From Parvibaculum sp. (GTDB lineage: Bacteria > Pseudomonadota > Alphaproteobacteria > Parvibaculales > Parvibaculaceae): a DNA stretch of 64,000 nucleotides. This document shows, piece after piece, positions 9,031 to 19,922 of the stretch. The DNA lies in the NCBI GenBank assembly GCA_030645235.1, contig JAUSMV010000030.1:372001-436000 (forward strand), given 5' to 3'. Within the stretch, counting starts at the first letter, position 1. Every line of letters begins with the position of its first letter. The position numbers and the translations under genes were made by a program. The notes under the pieces are model-generated. The model searched no databases. It was not told where the DNA came from and saw only the letters and a program-made list of their open reading frames with translations.

Positions 9031-10665
9031 TTAGAACTTGGTAGCCCGTTTGCGTGCCGGAGCACCGTCGCGAAGAAGTTTGTAGGTGATGCTGTCCACG
9101 AGCGCCTGGAACGATGCGTCCACGATGTTTTCAGACACGCCGACGGTGAACCATCGGTTGCCTTTGGCATCGCGGCTTTCGATCATCACGCGGGTGACGG
9201 CTTCGGTGCCCGACGTGAGGATACGCACTTTGTAATCCACGAGTGTCAGGTCGCTGATATAGGGCGAGTATTTGCCGAGGTCTTTGCGCAAAGCCTGATC
9301 AAGTGCATTAACGGGGCCGTTGCCCTCGCCCACCGAGATCAGCACTTCGCCATCAGCATTCACTTTGACGGTGGCTTCGGAGACCGTGACCATGTCGCCC
9401 ACCGCGTTGTAGCGGCGCTCGACGAGAACGCGGAAGCTCTCGACGGTGAAAAATTCAGGCACCTGCCCCAGGAGGCGACGCGCGAGAAGCTCGAATGATG
9501 CGCCTGCGCCGTCATAGGAATAGCCGAGAAATTCGCGGTCTTTGACTTCATCGAGAAGACGCTGAACGCGCGTGTCTTTCGGATCAATGTTGATCCCGGC
9601 TTCTTCGAGCTTGATCAGGATGTTGGACCGGCCAGCCTGTTCAGACACGGCAATCTTGCGCGCGTTGCCGACAGATTCAGGCGCCACATGTTCGTAGGTT
9701 GTTGGGTCTTTCAGGATTGCCGACACATGGATGCCGGCTTTCGAGAAGAAAGCGTTTTCGCCGACATAGGGGGCGTAACGATCAGGTGCCCGGTTGAGCA
9801 ATTCATCCAGCGTCCGCGACACATGGGTGAGCCTTCTCAGCTGTGTCAGCGATACGCCGATTTCAAAATGATCGGCAAATTCGGGCTTCAACAGAAATGT
9901 CGGGATGAGGGAGGACAGATTGGCATTGCCACAACGCTCGCCGAGACCATTGAGTGTGCCCTGCACCTGACGCACACCGGCACGGACGGCGGCCAATGTA
10001 TTGGCGACCGCATTCTCCGTGTCGTTATGCGTGTGGATGCCGAGCTTGTCGCCGACGATGCCGGACGCGATGACTTCGCCGACGATGCGTGTGACGTCAT
10101 GGGGCAAGGTGCCGCCATTGGTGTCGCAGAGCACGGCCCAACGCGCACCGGCATCAAGCGCTGTGCGGACGCAGGAAAGCGCGTAAGCCGGATTGGCTTT
10201 GTAACCGTCGAAGAAATGTTCGCAATCGATCATCGGTTCGCGACCGCGTGCGGCGATGGCCTTGACGCTGTCCTCGATCGATTCAAGATTCTCTTCATTC
10301 GTGATGCCGAGCGCGACGCGGACATGGAAGTCCCATGATTTCGCAACGAGGCAGACGGCGTCTGTGTCGGCATCAAGGATTTGTGCCAGACCCGGATCAT
10401 TCGACGCGCTGCGCCCTGCCCGCTTGGTCATGCCGAAGGCGGTGAACTTCGCGTGTTTCAGCGACGGACGATCTGCAAAAAAAGATGTGTCGGTCTGGTT
10501 CGCGCCCGGATAGCCGCCTTCGATGTAATCAAGGCCAAGCTCGTCCAAGAGGCCTGTAATGAGCCGCTTGTCTTCCACCGAAAAATCGACGCCCTGCGTC
10601 TGCGCCCCGTCGCGCAACGTGGTGTCGAAAAGATAGAGGCGGGCTTTTTTATCGGACGTGCTCAT
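9031..10665 (-). CDS. cimA: Citramalate synthase (LeuA/CimA family)
   Basis: Condenses pyruvate and acetyl-CoA to (R)-citramalate, feeding 2-oxobutyrate and isoleucine synthesis. The 544-residue product has the HMGL-like TIM barrel with DTTLRDGAQTQG near its start and the metal-site pattern GIHTHNDTENA. A C-terminal LeuA allosteric dimer domain (about 400-520) carries the feedback site. The VDFSVEDK segment and length fit the citramalate synthase subgroup rather than isopropylmalate synthase. An upstream in-frame start at 10704 exists, but AAGAG before the ATG at 10665 and the position of the conserved core favour the shorter form. No other branched-chain gene is adjacent. Confidence 0.88.
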   Translation of the reverse strand: MSTSDKKARLYLFDTTLRDGAQTQGVDFSVEDKRLITGLLDELGLDYIEGGYPGANQTDTSFFADRPSLKHAKFTAFGMTKRAGRSASNDPGLAQILDADTDAVCLVAKSWDFHVRVALGITNEENLESIEDSVKAIAARGREPMIDCEHFFDGYKANPAYALSCVRTALDAGARWAVLCDTNGGTLPHDVTRIVGEVIASGIVGDKLGIHTHNDTENAVANTLAAVRAGVRQVQGTLNGLGERCGNANLSSLIPTFLLKPEFADHFEIGVSLTQLRRLTHVSRTLDELLNRAPDRYAPYVGENAFFSKAGIHVSAILKDPTTYEHVAPESVGNARKIAVSEQAGRSNILIKLEEAGINIDPKDTRVQRLLDEVKDREFLGYSYDGAGASFELLARRLLGQVPEFFTVESFRVLVERRYNAVGDMVTVSEATVKVNADGEVLISVGEGNGPVNALDQALRKDLGKYSPYISDLTLVDYKVRILTSGTEAVTRVMIESRDAKGNRWFTVGVSENIVDASFQALVDSITYKLLRDGAPARKRATKF

Positions 10666-10882
10666 GATCTTGCTCTTGGTTTCCAAAGTCGCGCGGAGGC
10701 TCATTGCCGCGACCGGTCCCGTTTTCTCACATGATATTTAAGGCGAGCTTTTACGGCGGCGGCAGACAGAAGTCAGCCGGTAATAATGACGGTCCAGATG
10801 ATGGCTCGGCGTTTAAGCGCCATGATATATGCCAGTCAATGTTGTGGCGTCGTGCCGTTAAAATCGCGAAAGTCCTGTTAAA

Positions 10883-12241
10883 TCAGTGACTTGCGCCGGA
10901 AAGACGGGCCAAAGCCCGCTCTCTTCCGATGAGAGGTAACAGGTTTTTCAGCTCCGGTCCATGCTCATGCGCGGTCAGTGCGAGGCGGAGCGGCATGAAA
11001 AGCGCCTTGCCCTTGGCCCCCGTCTTCTCTTTGACAGCGTCCGTCCAGAGCTTCCATGTGTCGCCCGTCCATGGTTCGGACGGCAAAACGGAAGCCGCGG
11101 CAGCGGCAAAAGCAGCATCTTCAATGACGGGGGAGACCGGTCCTTCAACCACCGAGGCCCAGAGCTTCACATCGGCAAAGCGCGCGAGATTGGGGCGGAC
11201 GGTTTCCCAGAAGCTCTCTCCAAGATCACATCCGGCAACGGCAAGACGCGGCTGCGCGTCGGCATAAGGCAGCATGTGGAGAAATGCCGCGTTCATTTTG
11301 TCGAGATCGGCAGGATCGAAGCGAATGTCGGCACGGCCCAGATGCGCGATGTCAAAACCGGCGGCGATTTCATCAAGCGTGAGTTTGGCTTCCACGACAT
11401 CAGATGTGCCGAGACGGGCCAGCAATCCGTTGATCGCCATAGGCTCAAGGCCTTCAGCGCGCATGGCCTGAAGAGAGAAATCAGCGTCGAGGCGCTTGGA
11501 CAGCGGGCGGCCATCGACACTCAGCAGCAGCGAATAATGCGCATAGGTGGGCGGCGTGGCCCCAAGCGCACGCGTGATCTGGACCTGCACGCCGGTATTG
11601 GTCACATGGTCGGCGCCGCGAATGACATGGCTGATGGCAAAGTCGATATCGTCCACGACGCTTGGCAGCGTGTAGAGGAAGCGGCCATCTTCGCGGATCA
11701 GGACAGGATCAGACAGCGAGGCAGGGTCGATGCGCGTGTGACCGTGGATCAGATCGTCGAAGGTTGTTTCTTCGTCGGCCAGTTTAAACCGCCAATGGGG
11801 TTTACGGCCTTCGGCTTCAAAGGCTTTCACCTCGTCGGCGGTGAGATCAAGCGCGGCGCGGTCATAGACCGGCGGCTTCTTCATCGCGAGCTGGCGCTTG
11901 CGCTTGCGGTCAAGTTCGCCTGCGGTTTCGTAGCACGCGTAAAGTCGGCCAGCAGCTTTGAGCTTCGTGGCGGCCGCTTCATAGTCGGCGATACGGTCGG
12001 ACTGGCGCGCAAAAATATCATGCGTGAGGCCGAGCCATGCGAGATCCGTTTCGATGCCCTGCGCGTAAGCTTCGGTTGAGCGTTCATTATCCGTGTCGTC
12101 AAGGCGCAGCATGAATTTTCCGCCGGCCTTTTTGGCAAAGAGGTAATTGAACAGCGCAGCGCGCACATTGCCGACGTGGAGATTGCCGGTGGGGCTGGGC
12201 GCGAAGCGGACGATGACGCTGCTTGGGACAGGACTGGTCAT
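10883..12241 (-). CDS. gltX: Glutamyl-tRNA synthetase
   Basis: Charges tRNA-Glu (and in many alphaproteobacteria one paralog charges tRNA-Gln for later amidation). The 452-residue protein has the class I motifs. The HIGH box is HVGN (22-25) after RFAPSPTGN, and the KMSKS counterpart is PLSKR (about 246-250). The length includes the C-terminal anticodon-binding domain, so it is a full synthetase, not the short tRNA-Asp modifying YadB form. Many relatives carry two gltX copies; which paralog this is cannot be told from this window. It lies between nadE (14 bp upstream) and cimA (217 bp downstream) on the minus strand. Confidence 0.93.
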   Translation of the reverse strand: MTSPVPSSVIVRFAPSPTGNLHVGNVRAALFNYLFAKKAGGKFMLRLDDTDNERSTEAYAQGIETDLAWLGLTHDIFARQSDRIADYEAAATKLKAAGRLYACYETAGELDRKRKRQLAMKKPPVYDRAALDLTADEVKAFEAEGRKPHWRFKLADEETTFDDLIHGHTRIDPASLSDPVLIREDGRFLYTLPSVVDDIDFAISHVIRGADHVTNTGVQVQITRALGATPPTYAHYSLLLSVDGRPLSKRLDADFSLQAMRAEGLEPMAINGLLARLGTSDVVEAKLTLDEIAAGFDIAHLGRADIRFDPADLDKMNAAFLHMLPYADAQPRLAVAGCDLGESFWETVRPNLARFADVKLWASVVEGPVSPVIEDAAFAAAAASVLPSEPWTGDTWKLWTDAVKEKTGAKGKALFMPLRLALTAHEHGPELKNLLPLIGRERALARLSGASH

Positions 12242-12255
12242 TTTACAAAATCATT

Positions 12256-13917
12256 TCAATCCGCATCGCGGAAACCGTTGGTGATCGGATAGCGGCGGTC
12301 GCGGCCGAAATTGCGGGCCGAGATTTTGACGCCCGGCGCGGCCTGACGGCGTTTATATTCGGAAATATAGAGCAGATGCTCGATGCGTTTCACGATGGCG
12401 CGGTCAAACCCCAGCGCCACGATATCGCGGATCGACATTTCCTTTTCGACGAGACCTTCGAGGATCGCGTCGAGCATTTCATAAGGCGGCAGCGAATCTT
12501 CGTCCTTCTGATCGGGGCGCAATTCAGCAGAGGGCGGCCGCGTGATGATCCGTTCGGGGATCACAACGCCTGTGGCCCCGAGGCAGCTTGCGGGCTTGTT
12601 TGCATTGCGCCAACGCGACAGCGCGAAGACCTGCATTTTGTAAATGTCTTTGATGGGGTTGAAGCCACCGTTCATGTCGCCGTAAAGCGTGGCGTAGCCC
12701 GCCGACACTTCGGACTTGTTGCCTGTCGTCAGCACCAGCGCGCCAAACTTGTTGGACACGGCCATAAGGATGACGCCGCGTGTGCGAGACTGGAGGTTTT
12801 CTTCCGTCGTGCCGGTCTGCGTGCCTGCAAACATCGGCTCAAGCGCCGATGTAAAACCCGCAACGGGATTTTCGATCGGTACAACGTCGTAGCGCACGCC
12901 GATGGCTTTGGCACATTCCTGCGCGTCCGCGATGCTGATGTCGGATGTGTAGCGATAGGGCAGCATGATGCAATGGACTTTGTCGGGTCCGAGTGCGTCG
13001 GCTGCAATGGCGGCCACCAAAGCGCTGTCGATGCCGCCGGAGAGGCCGAGGACCACGCCGGGAAAACGGTTTTTATTCACGTAGTCGCGCAAGCCCTGCA
13101 CGAGGGCGAGATAGACAGACTCCAAACCTTCTTCGACGAGAGCTTTTTCGCCTGCCTCGCAGACCCAGCCTTTGTCAGTGCGCGACCAATTGGTGATGGT
13201 CACTTTCTCAACCCATGCGGGCATCTGCACGGCGAGTGAATAATCGGCATTGATGACGAAAGATGCGCCGTCGAAGACGAGTTCGTCCTGTCCGCCGATC
13301 TGGTTCACATAGGCCAGTGGCAAGCCGCTCTCGCGCACACGGGCGACAACGAGCTGGGCGCGGGCATCGAACTTGTCGGCGTCATAAGGCGAGCCGTTGG
13401 GCACGAGCAAAATCTCGGCACCGGTTTCCTCGAGACATTCGACAACATCGGTGAGCCAGATGTCCTCGCAGATCGGCACGCCGACGCGGACGCCGCGAAT
13501 GTTGAGCGGTCCCGGCGGATTGCCCGGCTGGAAGACGCGCGGCTCATCGAAGACGCCGTAATTGGGCAGATGGACTTTGAACGTGTGGCCTTTGATCTCG
13601 CCCTTGTCGAGATAAAGGACGGCGTTCATCAGCTTGCCTTCATGCATCCACGGCGCACCAATCAGAATGCCCGGTCCGCCATCTGCCGTGTCGCGCGCAA
13701 GACTTGCCACGGCTTCGGCGGCGGCGCGCTGGAAGGCCGGTTTCAGCACCAGATCTTCCGGCGGATAGCCCGCCAGAAACAGCTCGCTGAAAACCACGAG
13801 GTCAGCACCGGACATGGCCGCTTCGCGGCGGGCGGCGACGGCTTTTTTGAGATTGCCCGCAATGTCACCCACGGTGGGGTTCAGCTGGGCGAGCGCGATG
13901 CAAAGTTTGTCGGTCAT
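12256..13917 (-). CDS. nadE: Glutamine-dependent NAD+ synthase
   Basis: Amidates nicotinate adenine dinucleotide to NAD+ using ATP and glutamine. The N-terminal nitrilase-fold glutaminase has its triad residues visible: Glu45 in FSELFLAGYPPED, Lys114 in HTFKVHLPN and Cys150 in PICEDIW. The C-terminal synthetase domain has the PP-loop LGLSGGIDSALVAA at about residue 295. The total of 553 residues fits the two-domain enzyme. A start 30 bases upstream is possible, but AAGG just before the ATG at 13917 and conservation of MTDKLCIALAQLNP favour the shorter form. gltX follows after 14 bp, so co-transcription is likely. Confidence 0.94.
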   Translation of the reverse strand: MTDKLCIALAQLNPTVGDIAGNLKKAVAARREAAMSGADLVVFSELFLAGYPPEDLVLKPAFQRAAAEAVASLARDTADGGPGILIGAPWMHEGKLMNAVLYLDKGEIKGHTFKVHLPNYGVFDEPRVFQPGNPPGPLNIRGVRVGVPICEDIWLTDVVECLEETGAEILLVPNGSPYDADKFDARAQLVVARVRESGLPLAYVNQIGGQDELVFDGASFVINADYSLAVQMPAWVEKVTITNWSRTDKGWVCEAGEKALVEEGLESVYLALVQGLRDYVNKNRFPGVVLGLSGGIDSALVAAIAADALGPDKVHCIMLPYRYTSDISIADAQECAKAIGVRYDVVPIENPVAGFTSALEPMFAGTQTGTTEENLQSRTRGVILMAVSNKFGALVLTTGNKSEVSAGYATLYGDMNGGFNPIKDIYKMQVFALSRWRNANKPASCLGATGVVIPERIITRPPSAELRPDQKDEDSLPPYEMLDAILEGLVEKEMSIRDIVALGFDRAIVKRIEHLLYISEYKRRQAAPGVKISARNFGRDRRYPITNGFRDAD

Positions 13918-14100
13918 CTGGCCTTGAACATGGGAGTTACCTCTCACGGTTTCTAGCCTTTGGCGGGGTTTCTAACAATAGGGAGCCGGAGGTTGCACTG
14001 GTCATTAAGCGGGAGGTCGCGCCGCTCCGGCAAAATGGCTAAGGTCATGGCCAAACCGGGGCCCGCAGGGGTATCAAGGACAAAATCAGCGGAGGACAAG

Positions 14101-15105
14101 ATGGGCAAAGGCACGAACCGGCAAATTCTTTTGGTGGAGACACCTTCGGGCAAGCTCGCGCCCAATCATTTTTCACTTAATGAGGGGCAAATCCCCTCCC
14201 CCAAAGACGGCGAAGTGTTGCTCAAAGTGAAGCTCGTTTCGCTCGACGCGGCCAACCGCGCCTGGATGCAGGGCGCGACATACCGCTCGGCGGTCGAAGC
14301 CGGAACGGTGATGGCGGGCGGCGCGATTGCCGAAGTGGTCGAAAGCAAAGCAGCGGATCTCAAGGCAGGCGACATTGTGTTTGGTGATACGGGCTGGCAG
14401 GAATTTGCCGCCCTGCCCGCCAAGTCCGTGCAAAAGATGGAACGCATGGAACCGCTGAGCCATCTTCTCAGTGTCTATGGTATTGCCGGTCTCACCGCTT
14501 ATCACGGGCTGCTCGATGTGGGTAAACCCAAGGCGGGCGACACGGTGGTCGTCTCGGCCGCTGCCGGATCGGTCGGCACCATTGTCGGGCAGATTGCGAA
14601 GCTCAAAGGCTGCACTGTGATCGGCATTGCGGGCGGTGACGACAAGTGCGCCATGCTGAAAAACGATCTCGGCTTTGATCATGCCATCAATTACAAAAAA
14701 GAACATGTGGGCAAGGCGCTGCGCGCAGCGGCCCCCAAGGGCATTGACGTTTATTTCGACAATGTGGGCGGCGACATTCTCGAGGCCGTTTTGTTCGGCA
14801 TGAACAATAAGGGCCGCATCGCCTGTTGCGGCGCTGTTTCGCAATATGACGGCGCGGCCCCCGCGCATGGCCCGCGCGGCATTCCCGGTCTCATCGTTGT
14901 GAAGCGTCTCACGATGCAGGGTTTCATCGTCACCGACTTCCTCGACAAGCAGGCCGAGGCGCTCGCCGATCTGCAATCATGGGTGAAGTCCGGCAAGATC
15001 AAAGTGATCGAGGATGTTCTGACCGGCATTGAAAGCCTGCCAAACGCCCTCATCGGGTTGCTGGCAGGCGAGAATATCGGCAAGCGGATGGTATCGCTCG
15101 GCTGA
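14101..15105 (+). CDS. NADP-dependent zinc-free MDR oxidoreductase (copy 1)
   Basis: A 334-residue medium-chain dehydrogenase/reductase of the leukotriene B4 dehydrogenase/curcumin reductase type, which reduces conjugated C=C bonds of enones with NADPH. Cofactor loop AAAGSVGTIVGQIAKLKGC lies at about 157-175. The IDVYFDNVGG segment is a family mark, and no structural or catalytic zinc cysteine cluster is present. GGAG before the ATG at 14101 decides the start; a long in-frame extension to 13960 lacks family similarity. Two paralogs follow at 19923 and 21048, with an efflux operon between, which hints at a detoxification region. A hairpin at 15131-15156 probably ends its transcript. Confidence 0.87.
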   Translation: MGKGTNRQILLVETPSGKLAPNHFSLNEGQIPSPKDGEVLLKVKLVSLDAANRAWMQGATYRSAVEAGTVMAGGAIAEVVESKAADLKAGDIVFGDTGWQEFAALPAKSVQKMERMEPLSHLLSVYGIAGLTAYHGLLDVGKPKAGDTVVVSAAAGSVGTIVGQIAKLKGCTVIGIAGGDDKCAMLKNDLGFDHAINYKKEHVGKALRAAAPKGIDVYFDNVGGDILEAVLFGMNNKGRIACCGAVSQYDGAAPAHGPRGIPGLIVVKRLTMQGFIVTDFLDKQAEALADLQSWVKSGKIKVIEDVLTGIESLPNALIGLLAGENIGKRMVSLG

Positions 15106-15130
15106 GGCACCGACATTGCGGCGATATTGG

Positions 15131-15156
15131 GGCGGCTGGAGGAAACTTCAGCCGCC
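15131..15156 (+). terminator. Rho-independent terminator after MDR copy 1
   Basis: GGCGGCTG (15131-15138) pairs with CAGCCGCC (15149-15156), with extra AG/CT pairing inside a GAAA-type loop. TTATTGTT follows on the plus strand. It lies 26 bp after the oxidoreductase stop and 87 bp before macA. Confidence 0.65.
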
Positions 15157-15242
15157 TTATTGTTGGCGTCTGCGCGACGGACATTCATGCGCCACTCGTT
15201 TGAGAATATGAGACCCAACCTGTTCCGGCGAAAGACGACACG

Positions 15243-16472
15243 ATGAACCAGATGTCACCCATCAGAAAATTCGGGGCTGCGATCCCCGCGCAGATGCGCG
15301 ACCTATCGCCCCGTCTGAAGTGGTCCGTCGTCGGCGGCGTCGCGGCCTTAGTCCTTCTCGCCGGGTCCTATTTCATTTTTTTTGGCGGCGACAGTGCGAC
15401 AACCTATCGCACGGCCACTGTCACGCAAGGCTCTATCGAACAGGCCGTGACGGCGCTCGGTGCTTTGCAGCCGAAAGACTATGTTGATGTCGGCGCGCAG
15501 GTGTCGGGCACATTAGAAAAAGTGCATGTCAATATCGGTGATCTGGTGACCAAGGGGCAGTTGCTCGCTGAAGTCGATCCGACCTTGTATGAAGCGACTG
15601 TGGCGTCTGACAAAGCGCAGTTGAAAGACCTTGAAGCGCAGATCAAAGGCCAGCAGGCGCAGCTTGCTCTTGCTGTCTTGCAGAACAAGCGCAATCAGGG
15701 CTTGTTGAAAATCGACGCTGTGAGCAAAGACGTGGCCGAGACAAGCGCCGCGCAGGTGCAGCTTTATACAGCCAATCTTGAAGCCTCGCGCGCGCAGGTT
15801 GAACAGGCGCAATCGACGCTGGAAGGCGACGAGGCAAATTTGAGCTACACGAAAATCTATGCGCCGATGGCCGGCACCGTGACATCACAGACGACGCTGC
15901 AGGGCCAGACGCTGAACAACAAGCAATCTGCTCCCACGATCCTGCAGATTGCCGATCTCACCGTGATGACGGTGAAGGCACAGGTCGCGGAAGCGGATGT
16001 GAGCAAACTCAAACCCGGCATGCCGGTTTATTTCACGACGCTTGGCATGTCGGATCGCAAATGGCACTCAACCGTGCGCCAGATCCTGCCGACACCGGAA
16101 ACAATCAACGACGTCATTCTCTACAATGCGCTGATTGACATTGAAAACCCCGATCAGGCGCTGATGACCAGCATGACGGCACAAGTTTTCTTTGTGCTCG
16201 GTGAAGCGAAAGACGCGATCACTGTTCCGGTCGCAGCGCTGAAGCCGTCAACGTCCGGCGAAGAGGGTGCCTATCGCGTGCTTGTGATGGCCAATGGCCG
16301 GCCAAAAATGACCGAGATCACCGTCGGATTGCAAAATCGCATTTCAGCGCAGGTGCTGTCTGGTCTCAAAGTCGGTGATGTGGTTGTCACCGGCACACAG
16401 AGCGCGACCAGCACCACGCAACGCAGCAGCAATAGCAGCAGGATCGGCAGCAGCGGGGGCCCGCCATTATGA
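15243..16472 (+). CDS. macA: MacA-like periplasmic adaptor (membrane fusion protein)
   Basis: The 409-residue adaptor of a tripartite efflux pump. One N-terminal membrane anchor (about 28-48) is followed by the HlyD/RND-adaptor modules: a lipoyl/biotinyl half near 75-100, an alpha-helical hairpin (about 105-200, rich in Ala, Gln, Leu) and the second lipoyl half with YTKIYAPMAGTV (about 204). Beta-barrel and membrane-proximal domains come next. A Ser/Thr/Arg-rich tail ends the protein. Its last codon overlaps the macB start (ATGA at 16469), so the two are translationally coupled and then followed by an outer membrane factor gene, which gives the complete pump in one operon. Confidence 0.93.
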   Translation: MNQMSPIRKFGAAIPAQMRDLSPRLKWSVVGGVAALVLLAGSYFIFFGGDSATTYRTATVTQGSIEQAVTALGALQPKDYVDVGAQVSGTLEKVHVNIGDLVTKGQLLAEVDPTLYEATVASDKAQLKDLEAQIKGQQAQLALAVLQNKRNQGLLKIDAVSKDVAETSAAQVQLYTANLEASRAQVEQAQSTLEGDEANLSYTKIYAPMAGTVTSQTTLQGQTLNNKQSAPTILQIADLTVMTVKAQVAEADVSKLKPGMPVYFTTLGMSDRKWHSTVRQILPTPETINDVILYNALIDIENPDQALMTSMTAQVFFVLGEAKDAITVPVAALKPSTSGEEGAYRVLVMANGRPKMTEITVGLQNRISAQVLSGLKVGDVVVTGTQSATSTTQRSSNSSRIGSSGGPPL

Positions 16473-18445
16473 ACACACCTCTGATTGAAACCCGACCCCA
16501 TAGCGAAATCCGTCCCCTTATCGAAATCCGCAACGTCACTAAATCCTACGTCACAGGCGAGAGTGAAGTACGTGCGCTTGATGATGTGTCGCTGACGATT
16601 GAAGCAGGTGAATTCGTTGCCATCATGGGGCAGTCGGGTTCGGGCAAATCAACGCTAATGAATATTATCGGCTGCCTCGACCGGCCAAGCGCGGGCCACT
16701 ATCTCGTGCAGGGGATCGACGTTGCTGATCTGAGCAGCGACGAGCTTGCGGGCCTGCGTCGCGATACATTCGGCTTCGTCTTTCAGCGTTACAATCTTCT
16801 TGCGACCATGACCGCGACGGAGAATGTCGAACTGCCTGCGGTCTATGCGGGCAAACCGCATGAAGAACGCCTGACACGGGCTCGGATGCTGATTGCGCGG
16901 CTGGGACTGGAGACACGCGGCGACCATAAGCCGACGCAGCTTTCAGGCGGGCAGCAGCAGCGCGTGTCGATTGCGCGCGCACTGATGAACGATGCCGCTG
17001 TTATTCTGGCCGACGAACCCACGGGCGCACTCGACAGTCAGAGCGGCACGGAAGTTTTGGCGCTGCTTGCCGAACTCAACAGGGAAGGCCGCACTATTAT
17101 CCTCATCACGCATGATGCGGAAGTCGCGGCCCATGCGAATCGTTTGATCCGGCTTATCGACGGTAAAGTGCTGGATGACGTGCGCAAGACAATGGCGACG
17201 CCTTCGCTGGTTGTGCAGACTACGCCGGTGGTCGCCGCGAAGAAGAAGCTCTTTGGCAGCGAGTTTGGTGAAGCGGTCAAAATGGCATTTCGCTCGCTGC
17301 GTATGAATATTTTTCGCACGGCACTGACGCTGCTCGGCGTTGTTATCGGTGTGGGTGCTGTCGTCGCTATGCTTGCCATCGGCAATGGCAGCAAAGCGAA
17401 TGTGCTGGAACGCATCTCGGCCATGGGCACGAACCTGCTGATGATCCGCCCCGGCGCACCGGGCATACGCTCCAGCGGCGACAACGCCTCGTTGAAACCT
17501 GGCGATGCGAGTGCCGTGGCTGATCTCGCCAATGTGGAAGCCGCTGTGCCGGAGCGCTCAACCAGCGTCACCGTGCGCTATGGCAACATTGATTATCGCA
17601 CACAGGTGACGGGCACATGGGCAGCCTATCCGCAGGTGCGCGACTGGACACCCGCTGAAGGTGCGTTTTTCAGCAAGGCCGATATTGACGGCTATGCGCC
17701 GGTGATCGTCATCGGACAAACGATCAAAAACAATTTGTTTCCGGACGGCGACAGCCCGATCGGCAAATATATTCTCGTGCAGAACGTGCCGTTTGAAGTT
17801 ATCGGCGTCATGGAAGGCAAGGGCTCGTCAAGCTTTGGCGGCGATCAGGACGATGTCGGCTTCGTGCCGCTCTCGACGGGCTATATGCGTCTCTTCGGCA
17901 AACAATTTGTCAGCACGATTTCAATTAAGGTCACGGATGCGGGCCAGATCGACGCGACGCAGGAAAAAATCACCAGCCTCATCACCACACGACACGGGAC
18001 GCAGGATTTTCAGGTGCGCAACACCGCCTCGATCCTTGAGACGGCCACCGAGACGCAAAACACGCTGACGATCCTGCTCGGCTCAGTAGCCGCCATATCG
18101 CTCATTGTCGGCGGCATCGGTGTGATGAACATTATGCTCGTCAGCGTCACGGAGCGCACGCGTGAGATCGGCATACGCATGGCAACCGGCGCACGGCAAA
18201 CGGACATCATGTTGCAGTTTAATACCGAAGCACTGGTCGTTTGCGGTGTCGGCGGGGTGATCGGTGTGCTGGGCGGCTTGCTGACAGCAGCGATTTGCGG
18301 CTTGTTCGGCCTGCCCATTGCTTATTCGCTGACACCGCCGCTCTTTGCTTTTACTTGCGCCTTCGCAACCGGCCTGTTGTTCGGCTATCTTCCTGCCCGC
18401 AAGGCGGCGGGACTTGACCCTGTTGTTGCCCTTGCCTCGGAATAG
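16469..18445 (+). CDS. macB: MacB-like ABC transporter, ATPase-permease fusion
   Basis: A 658-residue MacB-type mechanotransmission ABC protein. The N-terminal ATPase shows Walker [10 protein letters not shown] (about 53), signature LSGGQQQR (about 157) and Walker [14 protein letters not shown]. The first transmembrane helix at about 280-305 is followed by a large periplasmic domain (about 305-525) and three C-terminal helices. [20 protein letters not shown] is the classic FtsX/MacB signature near helix 2. It drives export of compounds such as macrolides, lipopeptides or lipoproteins through the MacA adaptor and outer membrane channel; the substrate here is unknown. It is nine bases upstream of the outer membrane factor gene. 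Confidence 0.95.
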   Translation: MNTPLIETRPHSEIRPLIEIRNVTKSYVTGESEVRALDDVSLTIEAGEFVAIMGQSGSGKSTLMNIIGCLDRPSAGHYLVQGIDVADLSSDELAGLRRDTFGFVFQRYNLLATMTATENVELPAVYAGKPHEERLTRARMLIARLGLETRGDHKPTQLSGGQQQRVSIARALMNDAAVILADEPTGALDSQSGTEVLALLAELNREGRTIILITHDAEVAAHANRLIRLIDGKVLDDVRKTMATPSLVVQTTPVVAAKKKLFGSEFGEAVKMAFRSLRMNIFRTALTLLGVVIGVGAVVAMLAIGNGSKANVLERISAMGTNLLMIRPGAPGIRSSGDNASLKPGDASAVADLANVEAAVPERSTSVTVRYGNIDYRTQVTGTWAAYPQVRDWTPAEGAFFSKADIDGYAPVIVIGQTIKNNLFPDGDSPIGKYILVQNVPFEVIGVMEGKGSSSFGGDQDDVGFVPLSTGYMRLFGKQFVSTISIKVTDAGQIDATQEKITSLITTRHGTQDFQVRNTASILETATETQNTLTILLGSVAAISLIVGGIGVMNIMLVSVTERTREIGIRMATGARQTDIMLQFNTEALVVCGVGGVIGVLGGLLTAAICGLFGLPIAYSLTPPLFAFTCAFATGLLFGYLPARKAAGLDPVVALASE

Positions 18446-18454
18446 GACTTTGAG

Positions 18455-19831
18455 ATGACGACCTCCCGCTTTCTCCGCTCATCTGTCAGTATGTTGGCTC
18501 TCGCGTCGATGCTGAGTGCCTGCACGATGATCCCCGACTATGAGCGCCCCGCGATGGAAATTCCGGCGGGCTATAGCGGCGCGCCGGGTAACGCAACGGA
18601 TGCCACCGTGTCGGCAGAATGGTGGACCGAGTTCAACGATCCGACTTTGCAAGCGCTGATGACGCAAGCGCTTGCCAATAACCTCGACATCGCCGCAGCA
18701 CTTGCCCGCATCGATCAGGCGCAGGGCTCGTTGCGCGCGACGAACTCATCGCTCCTGCCGCAAGTGGATGCGAGCGGCAGCACATCGCGCAGCGAAAGCA
18801 GCAACTCGACCAGCGGCACAACAAAGTCCGGCGGCGGCGATATTTCGATCAGCTATGCGCTTGACCTCTGGGGCGAGTATCGCTCGCAGAGCGAGGCATC
18901 GGAGCAGACCTATCGCGCCACGCAGTTTGACCATGATGCGACTGTGCTTCTCATTCAGTCGTCGGTGGCCAGCACCTATTTCAACGTGCTGAGCTTCCGC
19001 GAGCGTCTTGCGATTTCGCAAGAGTCACTCGCCGCCGCACAAGAGACGCTGAAGCTCGTGCAATCGCGTTTCGACTATGGCGCGATTTCGGCACTCGATC
19101 TTGTACAGCAAAAGGCCAACGTCGCTTCGATTGAGGCGGGCATCCCTTCGCTTGAGGATCAACTGAAAGCCAATCTCAATGCTCTGGCGATCCTGCTTGG
19201 CCGCGCACCGGAGGGCTTTGCCGTTGATCGCCCTGATGCCACCGCCCCCACCCTCCCCGTTATCGCGGCGGGTCAGCCGTCGAGCCTGCTTGAGCGTCGC
19301 CCGGACATTCAACGCGCCGAAGCGCAGCTTCTTGCGGCCAATGCCGACATCGGCGCGGCGCGCGCGGCTTTCTTCCCCAGCATCAATCTTTCGGCCTCGC
19401 AGTCGGTCGATTGGATCGCGGGCCTCGGCACAAGCAATGCGACGTCGATTGCAGCCTCGCTGCTCGCCCCTATTTTCTCAGGCGGCTCGCTTGAAGGCGG
19501 TTTGCAGTCGGCCAATGCACGCAAGGTAGAGCTCGCGGCCAATTATAAAAAGGCCGTGCTGACCTCCTTTGCCGAAGTCGAGAATGCCATGTCGAGTGCG
19601 GACGCCAATGCGCGGCGCGAGGCGGCGCTGGCGGTCGCAGCCGCAGAATCACGCAAGGCCTATGACCTGTCACAGGCGAGCTACAAGGCGGGCGCCATCG
19701 ACTTTACTTCGGTGCTGGAAGCCCAGCGAACATGGTTGTCAGCACGGGACAGTCAGGCTCAGGCGCGGCTCGCTGAATATACGGCGGCGGTGAACCTCTT
19801 TATTGCACTGGGCGGCGGCTGGAAGTCCTGA
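18455..19831 (+). CDS. Outer membrane efflux lipoprotein (NodT/TolC family)
   Basis: A 458-residue outer membrane factor that supplies the exit duct for the MacAB pair. The signal peptide ends at a lipobox (SMLSAC), so Cys23 is predicted to be lipidated, as in NodT/OprM-type channels. Two OEP repeats (about 60-240 and 265-450) each contain the long coiled helices and short beta-strand regions of the TolC trimer. The LLERRPDIQRAEAQLLAANADIG stretch opening the second repeat is a family signature. The gene starts nine bases after macB stops. The next oxidoreductase gene begins about 90 bp later. Confidence 0.93.
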   Translation: MTTSRFLRSSVSMLALASMLSACTMIPDYERPAMEIPAGYSGAPGNATDATVSAEWWTEFNDPTLQALMTQALANNLDIAAALARIDQAQGSLRATNSSLLPQVDASGSTSRSESSNSTSGTTKSGGGDISISYALDLWGEYRSQSEASEQTYRATQFDHDATVLLIQSSVASTYFNVLSFRERLAISQESLAAAQETLKLVQSRFDYGAISALDLVQQKANVASIEAGIPSLEDQLKANLNALAILLGRAPEGFAVDRPDATAPTLPVIAAGQPSSLLERRPDIQRAEAQLLAANADIGAARAAFFPSINLSASQSVDWIAGLGTSNATSIAASLLAPIFSGGSLEGGLQSANARKVELAANYKKAVLTSFAEVENAMSSADANARREAALAVAAAESRKAYDLSQASYKAGAIDFTSVLEAQRTWLSARDSQAQARLAEYTAAVNLFIALGGGWKS

Positions 19832-19922
19832 ACAGGGCCTGTTCACAGCTAAACCTTTCGGCACGGACAAAATCCGTGTTTACTCTCTCCCAACAAAACT
19901 ACAAACATTAAGGGAGAGAACC

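Noticed and set aside
8521-9498. Plus-strand frame spanning RarD and cimA in antisense
   Set aside because: Crosses two real genes and has no protein-like signature.
10961-12079. Plus-strand frame of 372 codons opposite gltX
   Set aside because: Antisense shadow of gltX with no ribosome site and no recognisable domain.
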